Positions 26,301 to 34,802 of a stretch of DNA of 64,000 bases are shown here, in pieces. This stretch comes from Chitinophaga sp. 180180018-3. GTDB taxonomy: Bacteria > Bacteroidota > Bacteroidia > Chitinophagales > Chitinophagaceae. Location: the NCBI RefSeq assembly GCF_037893185.1, contig NZ_CP140772.1, positions 2,170,001 to 2,234,000 of the forward strand, written 5' to 3'. Under the pieces are notes generated by a model, which made no database searches, had not been told where the DNA came from, and saw only the letters and a program-made list of their open reading frames with translations. Every line of letters starts with the position of its first letter. Position 1 is the first letter of the stretch. The position numbers were made by a program, and so were the translations under genes.

Positions 26301-26903
26301 GGTGTTATCAGCAAAGGAAAGAACACTTTATCGGATCCGGGCGATCAGCGCATCATTGGTAACTCCTTACCCCGCTATACGTTTGGTTTCAGAGGCGCTA
26401 TGGACTGGAACGGATTCGACCTCAGTTTCTTCTTCCAGGGAGTGGGCCATCAGAACTGGTATCCCGGCAGCAACGCAGATAAATTCTGGGGACCGTTTTC
26501 CCGTCCTTATATGTCGTTTATCCCCACCGATTTCCAGAGTAAGCTATGGAGCCCTGAAAATCCCAACTCCTACTTCCCGAGATTGAGAGGATACATTGCA
26601 TTGAATGATAATGGTTCGCTGAAAGAGAATAACGATAAGTATCTGCAGGATATCGCCTATGTGCGTCTGAAGAGCCTGATACTGGGTTATTCCCTGCCGG
26701 CCTCTTTGCTGAACCGGGTGAAAATTACCCGTTGCAGGGTGTATGTAAGCGGAGAAAACCTGTTCACCCTCACCAAACTGAAGAGTAAGTACCTGGATCC
26801 GGAGCAGTTGTCGAGTGATCCGAACCTGGTGACAACTGATGCGAATGGTCGTGTGTATCCTTTCAGCAGAACATTCTCAGCCGGACTGGATATCACCTTC
26901 TAA
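23394..26903 (+). CDS. SusC/RagA-type TonB-dependent transducer
   Basis: This 1169-residue outer-membrane receptor imports oligosaccharides or peptides with its SusD lid. Order of domains: export signal (to about 35), STN secretin/TonB signalling domain (about 38-115, LKRSLTLKTTATDLSSVLKQ), carboxypeptidase-like beta domain (about 122-200), TonB box region VVVVGYGTQKK (about 203), plug (IRGFTSISGGAPLVLIDGIP, KDASSAAIYGARGAFGVIL), and a barrel ending in ITF. The STN domain marks it as a signal-transducing receptor feeding the upstream FecR and sigma factor. Its stop overlaps an ATG in the next gene frame. Substrate not deducible. Confidence 0.95.
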   Translation: MKNVARNSTIRYLMRLSLLTTCCALAGLSLWAKSLEGQNLKRSLTLKTTATDLSSVLKQIARQAHLRLVYDARETNQLRLDALTTDGMRAEDLLDSLLAPTPLAYREVNDLLVIYRKDEQEFGLKGKVVDAVTKEPLPGVTVFLKGTKRGMATNNTGEFSIASVKPGDILIVSYVGYTTKEIEITGSGFLTIALHGGNANIKDVVVVGYGTQKKVNLTGAVSQIDAGVIESRPIANLGQALQGAIPNLNVNFGDGRPGGNATLNIRGFTSISGGAPLVLIDGIPGDINTVNPRDIESVSVLKDASSAAIYGARGAFGVILLTTKRGKAGKMQISYGTNIGRADQTTSTNFITNGYDAAMLNDEAFKITLGKTYTGYTDEDYAELLKRKTDPSLPSVVVQNRKGKDMYIYYGNTDWWHTMFRDVMPSNEHSININGGTDKVNYMVSGRYYQKKGMMRISQDVYNSYNLRAKIEAQVKPWFTLTNNTQFNANDYTYPGSGPNSNFVSVSVHALPSYVPVNPDGTATYRTELNNYTIGDGIYADLLHGKSKGGYKQYELINTVGALFKVTSDFNINANYTFSLMNRNSFHRQTAAPWSIFPGVISYVFNDDLWQQDDSRMAHVVNVFGTYSHRFGKHAIDLTAGVNQELQRYKMLYSERTDLLSEDLNEVALGTGDASVNSNNQELALFGVFGRAAYSYADKYLVEFNGRYDGSSRFPSHRRFGFFPSVSAGWRMSEEPFFSPAKNVVNDIKWRASYGALGNQDVRNNYYPYIPIMGMGTNSYVTNGKRTQYVTLPTPISPSLTWEKVNSTNFGVDMSFLRSRLNFTFDWYVRNTKDMLTKGMTLPGVFGAKEPQQNAADLRSKGWEVNLEWRASAVVASKPFNYSVGFNVGDFKAEITKFDNPNKILSDYYPGKRLGDIWGYSVDGYFQSDKEAADWKVDQTQVGNNIFSAPGEWGKLRAGDLKFKDLNGDGVISKGKNTLSDPGDQRIIGNSLPRYTFGFRGAMDWNGFDLSFFFQGVGHQNWYPGSNADKFWGPFSRPYMSFIPTDFQSKLWSPENPNSYFPRLRGYIALNDNGSLKENNDKYLQDIAYVRLKSLILGYSLPASLLNRVKITRCRVYVSGENLFTLTKLKSKYLDPEQLSSDPNLVTTDANGRVYPFSRTFSAGLDITF

Positions 26904-26923
26904 TGTTCCCAATTAAAAAGAAA

Positions 26924-28672
26924 ATGATGAAAACAATCAATCTACCTATCATATGCCTGCTGGTAATGGTTTTCGGTTCCTGTAAAAAATTCATGGACAG
27001 GGATCCCCAGGCCCAGATCTCCCCGGATAATTTCTTTAAAACAGAAAAGGATCTGAAACTATATATCAATTCCATGTATACGATGGTGCCCGATGCAGAA
27101 ACCATCTATAACGAAGATATGGACAACGTTGTTAAATCGAGCACTTCCGAATTCCTCACTGGCCGGCGTCAGGTGCCGGTTACAGGCGGAGGCTGGAGCT
27201 GGGGTGAGCTGAGAAAGATCAACTATTTCCTGGTCAACTGTAACAAAGTATTGCCGGCTGCCACCACACGAAAATATGCAGGCGCTGCAAAGTTTTTCCG
27301 CGCCTGGTTCTATTTTGAAATGGTGAAGAAATTCGGAGACGTGCCTTTGTACGATAAACCGCTGGATGTGAACGATGATGCGCTGTTACATAAAGCGAGG
27401 GACCCACGTCAGGCGGTGATGAATGTAGTGATGGCAGATATTGATTCGGCCATTGCATCGCTGGAAACCACGAAAACGAACGAGCTGGTAACGAAATGGA
27501 CTGCCCTGGCTTTGAAATCCCGTATCTGTTTGTTTGAAGGTACATTCAGGAAGTATCATAAGGAATTTAACCTGCCTGACGAAAACAAATTCCTGCAGGC
27601 CGCCGCCGATGCATCAGCTGAGCTGATGGCAGGAGGGCAGTACCGTATCTACACCAGCTCGCCTAACAGTGCTTACCGCGATCTGTTTTCCACAAAGAAT
27701 GCCAATCCGGATGAAATCATTCTGAGCAGAAAGTACAGCGCTTCATTGCAGATCTATCATAACGTGAACTACTATACGATCACCGCTTCCTACGGGCAGC
27801 CTGGTTTGGAGAAGAGTCTGGTAAACAGCTACCTGATGAAAGACGGCAGTCGCTTCACCGACAAACCGGGTTTCGACAAAATACAGTTCTACGAAGAATG
27901 CCAGAACCGCGACCCGCGCCTGGCGCAAACCATCCGCACGCCGGGTTATACAAGGATTGGCAACACCAATAAATTAGTACCTGATTTCGGTGCCGCAGTA
28001 ACGGGTTATCAGCTAACCAAGTACGTTACGGATGAAACGCAGGACTCCTACGTAAAGAACGATAACGATATGCCGGTTTTCCGCTACGCGGAAGTGCTGC
28101 TGAACTATGCCGAAGCAAAAGCAGAACTAGGCCAACTCACGCAGGGCGATATTGATCAGTCCATCAAACTGTTGCGCGACAGGGTAGGGATGCCCAACCT
28201 GAATGTAGCTGCCGCCAACGCCAATCCTGATGCATATGAAGCCGCCCGCTATGCCAATAAATCATTAAATGGAGTGATCCTCGAAATCCGCCGGGAGCGC
28301 AGGATTGAGCTGATAATAGAAAATTTCCGCTGGCATGATATCACTCGTTGGAAAGAAGGAAGTATGCTGACCAAACAATTTAAAGGCATGTATTTCCCTG
28401 GTCCGGGTTCTTTTGATCTCGACAATGATGGTAAGATAGATGTGGTTATTTATGAAGGCACTAAACCCAGCGGCCCCAAAGGCCCTGCTTATCTTAAATT
28501 AGGCACTGAAATAGACCTGGAAAACGGTGCAGCAGGTGGTTCAGTAATCGTCAACAGGAATATCTCCAAAACCTTCAACGAAAAGAGGGATTATCTCTAT
28601 CCTATTCCCATTCAGGAACGTACGCTGAATCCTGCGCTGACGCAGAATCCGAATTGGGTAGACGGGTTGTAG
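26924..28672 (+). CDS. SusD/RagB-type substrate-binding lipoprotein
   Basis: The lipoprotein covers the SusC barrel and binds ligand at the cell surface. The signal sequence MMKTINLPIICLLVMVFGSC has the lipobox VFGSC; typical SusD landmarks follow (DRDPQAQISPDNFFKTEKDL, KFFRAWFYFEMVKKFGDVPL, PVFRYAEVLLNYAEAKAELG, ILEIRRERRIELIIENFRWH, LYPIPIQE). An ATG at 26903 overlapping the susC stop would add seven residues before the signal; I use 26924. No enzyme gene follows, so this is a SusCD pair without a local polysaccharide-degrading set. The TAG stop lies at the edge of palindrome R3. Confidence 0.94.
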   Translation: MMKTINLPIICLLVMVFGSCKKFMDRDPQAQISPDNFFKTEKDLKLYINSMYTMVPDAETIYNEDMDNVVKSSTSEFLTGRRQVPVTGGGWSWGELRKINYFLVNCNKVLPAATTRKYAGAAKFFRAWFYFEMVKKFGDVPLYDKPLDVNDDALLHKARDPRQAVMNVVMADIDSAIASLETTKTNELVTKWTALALKSRICLFEGTFRKYHKEFNLPDENKFLQAAADASAELMAGGQYRIYTSSPNSAYRDLFSTKNANPDEIILSRKYSASLQIYHNVNYYTITASYGQPGLEKSLVNSYLMKDGSRFTDKPGFDKIQFYEECQNRDPRLAQTIRTPGYTRIGNTNKLVPDFGAAVTGYQLTKYVTDETQDSYVKNDNDMPVFRYAEVLLNYAEAKAELGQLTQGDIDQSIKLLRDRVGMPNLNVAAANANPDAYEAARYANKSLNGVILEIRRERRIELIIENFRWHDITRWKEGSMLTKQFKGMYFPGPGSFDLDNDGKIDVVIYEGTKPSGPKGPAYLKLGTEIDLENGAAGGSVIVNRNISKTFNEKRDYLYPIPIQERTLNPALTQNPNWVDGL

Positions 28673-28800
28673 GAATTAAGAAGGTGGAATATGGAATTAA
28701 GAATGATGAGCGAAGATTTTAGCGAAAGTAGTATTGTCATTCGCTAAAATCTTCGCTCATCATTCTTAATTCCACATTCTACATTTTTAATTCTCAAATC
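28671..28800. repeat. Long palindrome, dispersed hairpin family copy R3
   Basis: Inner arms 28693-28726 and 28740-28773 are perfect 34-bp complements with core GCGAAGATTTTAGCGA. Outer arms (about 28674-28692 and 28774-28796) match with a few mismatches. It sits between two convergent genes: the susD-like stop TAG is at its left edge and the MarR-like TGA at its right edge. Probable bidirectional terminator. Confidence 0.9.
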
Positions 28801-29219
28801 TTTCCTCCCATATTTCTGATAACCCTTTCCAGGAAACTAATTGTGATATCATACTCTTCCTGAGTGGTTCCTTCCATCATGTGTTTCCGGTTTTCCAGCT
28901 GTTTTTCTTCTATCAGGGCAAAAGCGGTTTTACCAGCCTCGGTAAAGGAGTACATATCTCCGTCTTGTGCAATCCAGTGACGCTCTACCAGAGAGGCGAA
29001 TATTTCTGCCAGTTCGGCTTCGGTCATGAATCTGCTAACCTGGTGGTAGTACAACGACTGACAGATCTTTCCATGAAGAGATATGTTTTTTATCAGCTGC
29101 CAGTGAAATCTATTGATGCCAAATGATTCAAAAGAAGCATTTACATATTGGGTGATCAGGCTGTCGGCTTCCTTCAGGTACCAGCCTATCGGGAGTTTGT
29201 CGGGAACTGTAAATGGCAT
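28794..29219 (-). CDS. MarR-like winged-helix transcriptional regulator
   Basis: The 141-residue protein has a long N-terminal helix (YLKEADSLITQYVNASFESF), a winged helix-turn-helix (MTEAELAEIFASLVERHWIA, then DMYSFTEAGKTAF) and a C-terminal dimerisation helix (YDITISFLERVIRNMG). This order resembles the MarR family. The ATG at 29219 leaves a 10-base gap to the upstream VOC gene, so the two form a pair; an in-frame upstream start at 29258 would overlap it. It probably senses a small molecule and may control the VOC gene. Confidence 0.75.
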   Translation of the reverse strand: MPFTVPDKLPIGWYLKEADSLITQYVNASFESFGINRFHWQLIKNISLHGKICQSLYYHQVSRFMTEAELAEIFASLVERHWIAQDGDMYSFTEAGKTAFALIEEKQLENRKHMMEGTTQEEYDITISFLERVIRNMGGKI

Positions 29220-29229
29220 AAAATGCTGT

Positions 29230-29601
29230 TTAATCTTTAACAGGGGTCGTGATTTCAATCATGAAGGTATCCCAGGTAAAATAAAATCCGAAATTTTTCC
29301 TGATCCTTTGCGGTGCCTGCCCGGGCAGGATACCTCCGGCCAGCAGGCGTTGATAGGTGTTATTGACTGCTTCCTCATCTTCCAGGTAAAATCCCAGATG
29401 AAACATATCCGGGTAGGTGCTGTTGCCTTTCTGATTCAGTTGTTCGTGCATTAACACCAAAACAAAACCATCCTTACCGTTTAGTACAGATAGTTTGTCG
29501 TTGGGTTTGGAATCTGTACAGCGAAAATCGAAGTAGGTTTCGAAAAAGATGCGTGTTGCCTGTACATCTTTTACGCTGAGATTCAAATGATTAAGTTGCA
29601 T
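29230..29601 (-). CDS. VOC-superfamily (glyoxalase/bleomycin resistance-like) protein
   Basis: The 123-residue protein has the beta-alpha-beta-beta-beta layout of VOC proteins: MQLNHLNLSVKDVQATRIFF, ETYFDFRC, KDGFVLVLMHE, then DMFHLGFYLEDEEAVNNTYQ and FTWDTFMIEITTP. Likely metal ligands are H5, a mid-domain H and the late E. Substrate unknown; detoxification or antibiotic sequestration are common roles. It is transcribed with the MarR-like gene. Confidence 0.82.
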   Translation of the reverse strand: MQLNHLNLSVKDVQATRIFFETYFDFRCTDSKPNDKLSVLNGKDGFVLVLMHEQLNQKGNSTYPDMFHLGFYLEDEEAVNNTYQRLLAGGILPGQAPQRIRKNFGFYFTWDTFMIEITTPVKD

Positions 29602-29776
29602 TTGTATGAACTTGGAAAATGAATGTTCGTTCTTTTTAGGTGCAAAGATAAGAGAATGATTATTCTTTTAAAGTAAAAAAACGGAATTTTTTTGTGAAGA
29701 ATAATAGCGGATATTTTCGGGAGATAGGAATACGATATTTATTCCCGGCCAGATTTTTACGGAAGATGCTGCTGTT

Positions 29777-30754
29777 TTATTGTTTCTTCTTCGACGCAGG
29801 TTTCCCGGGTGTTTCAGACTGCAGGTAATCTTCCGCTGACTTGGGATTGGTCATGCTTTTTTTGCGCTGATCGAGCGGCTGCGGGGTTGGCGCGCCCTTA
29901 CCCATTGGAATAGCGTCGTGGAAGATCTTGCTGACATGCACCCATTTACCCGCCTGCCATTTGAATCCTTCGTAATCCATGTCAGATACGTAAGTGAATT
30001 TTTTAGCGGGTTCATTGGTTTCGGAGATGAGATGATCATATACGATCATATCCAGTTCTTTGTTGAAGTTAAGGGTAGCAGTGCCATCCTTCTTATATTC
30101 AATAATAAACCGGTTGCGGGTGGGAGAGGGAGTGCTGTCTTCCGCAAAACTAAAGAGCGGGCCGCCAAATACAGGACGGTCGTTCTTAAAAGTCAGCATC
30201 TCTATGATCTTCTTCTGGCTGCGGGGATTATTGGCATCCCAGCCAAAAAGCGTATAAAATTCCTGGTTAAAATAGTGCCGGTGAAGGATATTATAATAGA
30301 GGCATCCGAACCAGCTTTTGTTGTCCGTAATGCTGTCGGTATTGGTCATATAATCCGAAGCATCAAATAATGGGAACAACTTCAGTTCGCCTCCGGGCGT
30401 ATTCATTTGAATGGTGCCAAAGTGCCGGTAGAAGCCATTTTCCTGCTCCAGGGCCCAGGTGAAGATCCTGAAGGTGCTGTCTTGCGGATACTGTATGGAT
30501 ATTGTTTTCAGCGAATCGAACGGAAAGCGGAATGAATATTTCACTTTCAGTGCGCGCACCAGCGTGGGAATGAACTCATCGGTAGCTCTGGTCCGGTCAT
30601 CATCTCCATGCCCGTCGAAAATATCACTGGCAAGTATCTGCAGGGTATCCTGATAATGTTTCAATTGTTTCAGGCCAGCTGCATCTGGTCGCTGTGCGAA
30701 GGTGAGCAGACTGAATAAACCCAGTGTGAGAGACAGTAATGTTTTTTTGGCCAT
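29777..30754 (-). CDS. Exported protein of unknown function
   Basis: The 325-residue protein has a clear signal peptide (MAKKTLLSLTLGLFSLLTFA, cleavage after FAQ). The mature part contains DTLQILASDIFDGHGDDDRT, aromatic strands such as FTWALEQENGFYRHFGTIQM, and a lysine-rich tail (KPASKKKQ). I recognise no family. It lies 27 bases downstream of gmhB on the same strand, so it may be the last gene of the heptose operon, perhaps periplasmic. Confidence 0.75.
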   Translation of the reverse strand: MAKKTLLSLTLGLFSLLTFAQRPDAAGLKQLKHYQDTLQILASDIFDGHGDDDRTRATDEFIPTLVRALKVKYSFRFPFDSLKTISIQYPQDSTFRIFTWALEQENGFYRHFGTIQMNTPGGELKLFPLFDASDYMTNTDSITDNKSWFGCLYYNILHRHYFNQEFYTLFGWDANNPRSQKKIIEMLTFKNDRPVFGGPLFSFAEDSTPSPTRNRFIIEYKKDGTATLNFNKELDMIVYDHLISETNEPAKKFTYVSDMDYEGFKWQAGKWVHVSKIFHDAIPMGKGAPTPQPLDQRKKSMTNPKSAEDYLQSETPGKPASKKKQ

Positions 30755-30780
30755 ATCTATTATACGGTTCCGGCTGAATA

Positions 30781-31302
30781 TTATTGTATTGCTTCTGCGA
30801 ACTGCAACAGGTTTTCGTAGCGTTGATCGATCAGCGGATGAGGAAAGGGTGTTTCCGGGCGTGTGGAAGGAATGAAAACGGTTTTCATACCCAGGCTTTT
30901 GCCAAACTGCATATCGCTCAGCGTATTACCCACCATCACTGCTTCCCTGAAATCAATCTCCGGAAAATCTGTTTGTGCCTGTAGCCCCATTCCTGTGGCG
31001 GGTTTGCGACAAGGACTGTTGCTTTCTACATCCGGGCAGAAGTAGATCTTATCTATTCTGCCTCCATGCTGAACAATCTGTTGCACCATACCGGTGTGTA
31101 TTTCCTGTAGTCCTGCTGTGGTCAGCAGGCCGCGGCCAATACAACGCTGGTTGGTAACTATTAAGATGCGGGAGAAGCGGCGGGCCAGTAAAGGCATCGC
31201 GCTCAACACGCCGGCACTGAAATGAAACATATCGGGGCGGAGCACATACCCATCCTTTATTTCATCGTTGATCACCCCATCCCTGTCGAGGAATAACGTC
31301 AT
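30781..31302 (-). CDS. gmhB: D-glycero-manno-heptose-1,7-bisphosphate 7-phosphatase
   Basis: This HAD-family phosphatase removes the 7-phosphate of heptose bisphosphate in NDP-heptose synthesis. In its 173 residues are the nucleophile/acid motif FLDRDGVIND (residues 4-13), the Thr/Asn motif VTNQRCIGRG, the zinc-type cysteines around CPDVESNSPCRKPATG, and the late acidic motif MVGNTLSDMQFG. Its ATG overlaps the stop of hddC by four bases. With gmhA, hddA and hddC it makes up the GDP-D-alpha-heptose route. Confidence 0.92.
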   Translation of the reverse strand: MTLFLDRDGVINDEIKDGYVLRPDMFHFSAGVLSAMPLLARRFSRILIVTNQRCIGRGLLTTAGLQEIHTGMVQQIVQHGGRIDKIYFCPDVESNSPCRKPATGMGLQAQTDFPEIDFREAVMVGNTLSDMQFGKSLGMKTVFIPSTRPETPFPHPLIDQRYENLLQFAEAIQ

Positions 31303-32003
31303 TGGCTAATCGGTATTAGTTTGAGTTTGGCCGCTTCATAATCCTCCGGGATACCGATATCGATGAAATAGGTATCGCTGATGAATCCATAGAGGTTCCC
31401 GGTAGCTACTCCCGGCTCCAGCACTTCTTTTTCAAAGGAGAATTTCGCCGGCAGAGACAGGCTTTTCAGGAAGCTGGCTGTTGTCAGGTATATTCCACCG
31501 TTGATCAGGCCCGATTCGCAATACTGCTTTTCCCGGAAAGCGCTGATCTGTTGACTGGCATTCAACAATATGCTGCCATAGCGGTCGAATTGCTGCAGCG
31601 GTTTCAGTGCCAGTGACAACGAGCTGTTATGGGAGTGGTGGAATTCATGGAGGACATTGAGGTCCGCTTCAAAAAAGGTATCGCCGTTCACTATAAACGT
31701 TTCATCGTTCTCCAGGAAGGGGAGCGCATGAATAATACCACCGCCGGTACCCAGGGGTTCCGGTTCTACGGCAAAGGATACACGAAGCGGAAGGAACGTG
31801 CTGTTACACCAGTCGATCACCTGCTCCGACAGGTAGCCCAGTGAAAGCACAGCATGACCGATGCCCTGCTGATGCAGGTACCGGAGCAGGTAGTAGAGAA
31901 ATGGCTGCCCGTTGAGCGGCGCCATACACTTTGGCCGGTCGGCCACCACACTGCGAAGCCTGGTGCCCAGTCCGCCCGCCAGTACTATACACTCGCTGGT
32001 CAT
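31299..32003 (-). CDS. hddC: D-glycero-alpha-D-manno-heptose 1-phosphate guanylyltransferase-like enzyme
   Basis: The 234-residue nucleotidyltransferase opens with VLAGGLGTRLRSVVADRPKC, the signature of sugar-1-phosphate nucleotidyltransferases. The metal-binding NGDTFFEADL and late ELYGFISDTYFIDIGIPEDY motifs follow. Clustered with hddA, gmhA and gmhB it should transfer GMP to heptose-1-phosphate. Substrate choice rests on neighbours, because the family also covers mannose and glucose enzymes. Starts and stops overlap by four bases with both neighbours. Confidence 0.88.
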   Translation of the reverse strand: MTSECIVLAGGLGTRLRSVVADRPKCMAPLNGQPFLYYLLRYLHQQGIGHAVLSLGYLSEQVIDWCNSTFLPLRVSFAVEPEPLGTGGGIIHALPFLENDETFIVNGDTFFEADLNVLHEFHHSHNSSLSLALKPLQQFDRYGSILLNASQQISAFREKQYCESGLINGGIYLTTASFLKSLSLPAKFSFEKEVLEPGVATGNLYGFISDTYFIDIGIPEDYEAAKLKLIPISQ

Positions 32004-32578
32004 GCTCCGAACAGGTTGTTTTCAACTGTTTCGCAAATAATATGACCAACGGTGATATGTGCTTCCTGGATACGCGGTGTATCGGTTGATGGCACATTGA
32101 TGAGGAAGTCGCTGCCATCTTTCATCTTACCACCTGTAGCACCTGTCATGCTTACTACCAGCATGCCCTGTTCCTTAGCTACTTTGATGGCTTCGATGAT
32201 ATTGGCAGAATTGCCCGAAGTAGACAGTGCCACCAGTATATCGCCCTGCCGGCCGATGCCTCTTACAATCCGGGAATAAACCTGGTCATAACCATAGTCG
32301 TTGCCTACAGCTGTCAGGTAAGAGGTATTACAGTGCAAAGCTTCGGCGTATAGAGGAGTACGGTCTTTATAAAAACGTCCGGAAAATTCAGCGGCCAGGT
32401 GTTGTGCATCAGCAGCGCTGCCGCCGTTACCACAAAACAGTATCTTATGGCCGGATTGCAGGCTATGTGTAATGGCATCCGCCACCAGCCCGATGGTATT
32501 CAGCAGTTGTTCATCCTCACAGATGGCTGCTTTTACGGCCATGCTTGCCCGGAGTGTATTGATGATATGTTGTTTCAT
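32000..32578 (-). CDS. gmhA: Sedoheptulose-7-phosphate isomerase
   Basis: GmhA converts sedoheptulose 7-phosphate to D-glycero-D-manno-heptose 7-phosphate, the entry step to heptose. The 192-residue SIS-domain protein shows FCGNGGSAADAQHLAAEFSG (about 49-68), ALSTSGNSANIIEAIKVAKE and the late HITVGHIICETVE that supplies active-site residues. It overlaps hddC by four bases and lies 21 bases after hddA. Confidence 0.94.
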   Translation of the reverse strand: MKQHIINTLRASMAVKAAICEDEQLLNTIGLVADAITHSLQSGHKILFCGNGGSAADAQHLAAEFSGRFYKDRTPLYAEALHCNTSYLTAVGNDYGYDQVYSRIVRGIGRQGDILVALSTSGNSANIIEAIKVAKEQGMLVVSMTGATGGKMKDGSDFLINVPSTDTPRIQEAHITVGHIICETVENNLFGA

Positions 32579-32599
32579 GATCGTTTGTTTGGTGTTTCG

Positions 32600-33625
32600 T
32601 TAGATTTTCCACGTCTGCATGCCATGCTGCGTAAAGTTATATCGTTTTACATCACCACCAAAACCCTGTAATGCGTTTACTACTGCGAAGCGGCTGTTTC
32701 CCGGGCAATAGAAGATCATAAATCCACCACCTCCGGCACCGGAGATCTTGCCGCCACTGGCGCCTGCTTTGCGGGCAGCTTCATAAATTTCATCCAGCTG
32801 GGTATTGGAGATACCCTTCGCCATTTTTTTCTTGTACTGAAAACCGTAGTCGAGTATTTCACCGATCTTGTCGATCGTACCCCGCAACAATGCTTCTTTC
32901 ATCATAACAGCCTGTTCTTTCAGATGATGCATCGCTTCGATGGAATCATCCTTTTTCTCTGTTACGTTTTTCTGTTGTTCTGAAATGATGCTGGACGATA
33001 AGCGGCTGGTAGAAGTATAAAAAAGCACGAGATTATTTTCCAGCTCATGCAGGTATACATCTTTAATACGGAGTGGGTTTACAATCACTTTATCATCTCT
33101 GTAAAACTCCATAAAGTTAACCCCTCCAAAAGTGGCTGCATATTGATCCTGCTTACCACCCGCCTGCTGAAGGTCTTCCCGCTCTACGGAATAGGCCAGA
33201 TGGGCCAGGTCATATTCGCCCAGCGGTAGTTTCAGCCATTCAGCGAATGCACCCAACACCGCTACCATCAGCGTGGAAGAGGTACCCAGGCCGGAGCCGG
33301 CAGGGGCATCCACAAAGGTGGTGAGGCGGAAGCCGGCGGAAGGTAATGGCGTATAGTCTTTATGAATACGGTTGATGATTCCTTTAAAAATATCCAGTTG
33401 TCCGTCTAACGGTATAGGATATACGGCGTCGTAGGTAGCTGATTCTTTCCTGTCGGCACACTCAAAAATAATTTTCCCATTTTCCAGCGGCTCTATGGCA
33501 ACACGGGCATACAATGAAATAGTAGCATTCAGGATAGCTCCGCCATACAGGTCGGAGTACGGGCTTACATCTGTACCTCCTCCGGCTAATCCTATTCTCA
33601 ATGGTGCTTTACTCCTGTAGATCAT
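32600..33625 (-). CDS. hddA: GHMP-family heptose-7-phosphate kinase
   Basis: HddA phosphorylates D-glycero-D-manno-heptose 7-phosphate at C1 to the alpha-1,7-bisphosphate. The 341-residue GHMP kinase has SKAPLRIGLAGGGTDVSPYS at the N-terminus, the ATP loop APAGSGLGTSSTLMV (about 109-123) and the third motif KISGAGGGGFMIFYCP near the C-terminus. It is the first dedicated gene of the GDP-heptose set on this strand. Confidence 0.93.
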   Translation of the reverse strand: MIYRSKAPLRIGLAGGGTDVSPYSDLYGGAILNATISLYARVAIEPLENGKIIFECADRKESATYDAVYPIPLDGQLDIFKGIINRIHKDYTPLPSAGFRLTTFVDAPAGSGLGTSSTLMVAVLGAFAEWLKLPLGEYDLAHLAYSVEREDLQQAGGKQDQYAATFGGVNFMEFYRDDKVIVNPLRIKDVYLHELENNLVLFYTSTSRLSSSIISEQQKNVTEKKDDSIEAMHHLKEQAVMMKEALLRGTIDKIGEILDYGFQYKKKMAKGISNTQLDEIYEAARKAGASGGKISGAGGGGFMIFYCPGNSRFAVVNALQGFGGDVKRYNFTQHGMQTWKI

Positions 33626-33665
33626 GTTAGCTTTTAGGTTTTAGCAGTTAGGTGTTTTGTTGTTT

Positions 33666-34802
33666 TTATTTGTTGGCGAGAGATAATACTTCATTGGCGA
33701 GTCGTGCCCATGAGTACTGTTGTTTTTCCCTGCGCAATGCGGTGATCATATCTGCTTCACGGTTTTCCGTATAATATTTTTCGATGGCGGCAGCAATGGA
33801 AGATGGATCAGGCTCGGCTTGAAATCCTACTACGCCATCGGGTACCATTTCCACCAGTCCACCTACATTGGTTACCACCATAGGTTTTTCAAAGTGGTAA
33901 GCAATCTGCGAAATACCGCTTTGGGTGGCGCTTTTATACGGCTGTACTACCAGGTCGGCAGCACAGAAATAATTTTTTACTGCTTCATTCGGAATGAAAT
34001 CGGTATGCATGAGTACCCTGTCGCCCAGGTTCAATTCCCGGAGCAATTCCTGGTAGGGGGTAGCATCTTCATAAAACTCTCCTGCTACAATGGCGTGTAC
34101 ATCCAGTTTTTTCATTCGTTCATCCGCCATAGCCTTCAGCAGCAGGTCCAGCCCTTTATATTGCCGGATGAAGCCAAAGAAGAGGATATAACGTTTGCCC
34201 TGTTGTAACTTCAATGCCTCCCGGGCTGCTGCCTTACTGATCAGTGCACCATAGTTATCGTAGATCGGATGAGGAATCAGCGAGGCTTTTTTGGTGGGCT
34301 CAAACTCCCGCAGATCATTGAGCACCGATTGGCTCATAGCAATGAAGGCATCTACCGGCTTGAGGAAATACTTTGTGAAAGCTACATCCCCTGGCCTTTT
34401 TTCGTGCGGCACCACGTTGTCGAGGATAGCGATCGTCCGGGTTTTCTTTCGCTTTCCCAGGCGGAGTAAAGATCCCAGTGCTGGCCCCATCACTGGTAGC
34501 CAGTACTTCGTAATAATAATATCCGGATCAAACCTGTGGATCTTTCTGCCTACTATCCACCAGTTCAGTGGATTCACGGAATTGATCAGACGGCGTATAC
34601 GCAGGTGCGCCGGCGCAGGATCGGTAGAATACTGACTTTTACCAGGGAAGAGGAATTTCGGGTATTGAACGGTGAACGTCCATATCTCTACATCATTCGT
34701 CTGCTGTAATTCTTCTGCCAGTCGCTCATTATAAGCAGCAAGCCCACCCCGGAAAGGGTAGGCTGTGCCCAGTATAAGTATTTTTTGCTTGCTATTGGTC
34801 AT
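33666..34802 (-). CDS. Glycosyltransferase, GT4-like (GT-B fold)
   Basis: The 378-residue protein has GT-B architecture: N-terminal GTAYPFRGGLAAYNERLAEE with a glycine loop for the acceptor side, and a C-terminal nucleotide-sugar domain (YILFFGFIRQYKGLDLLLKA, then VVQPYKSATQSGISQIAYHF, FEKPMVVTNVGGLVEMV). Motifs and length fit family GT4. Next to GDP-heptose genes it may transfer heptose or mannose to a surface glycan or LPS core, but donor and acceptor are inferred from position only. Start lies just before a degenerate repeat arm. Confidence 0.88.
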   Translation of the reverse strand: MTNSKQKILILGTAYPFRGGLAAYNERLAEELQQTNDVEIWTFTVQYPKFLFPGKSQYSTDPAPAHLRIRRLINSVNPLNWWIVGRKIHRFDPDIIITKYWLPVMGPALGSLLRLGKRKKTRTIAILDNVVPHEKRPGDVAFTKYFLKPVDAFIAMSQSVLNDLREFEPTKKASLIPHPIYDNYGALISKAAAREALKLQQGKRYILFFGFIRQYKGLDLLLKAMADERMKKLDVHAIVAGEFYEDATPYQELLRELNLGDRVLMHTDFIPNEAVKNYFCAADLVVQPYKSATQSGISQIAYHFEKPMVVTNVGGLVEMVPDGVVGFQAEPDPSSIAAAIEKYYTENREADMITALRREKQQYSWARLANEVLSLANK

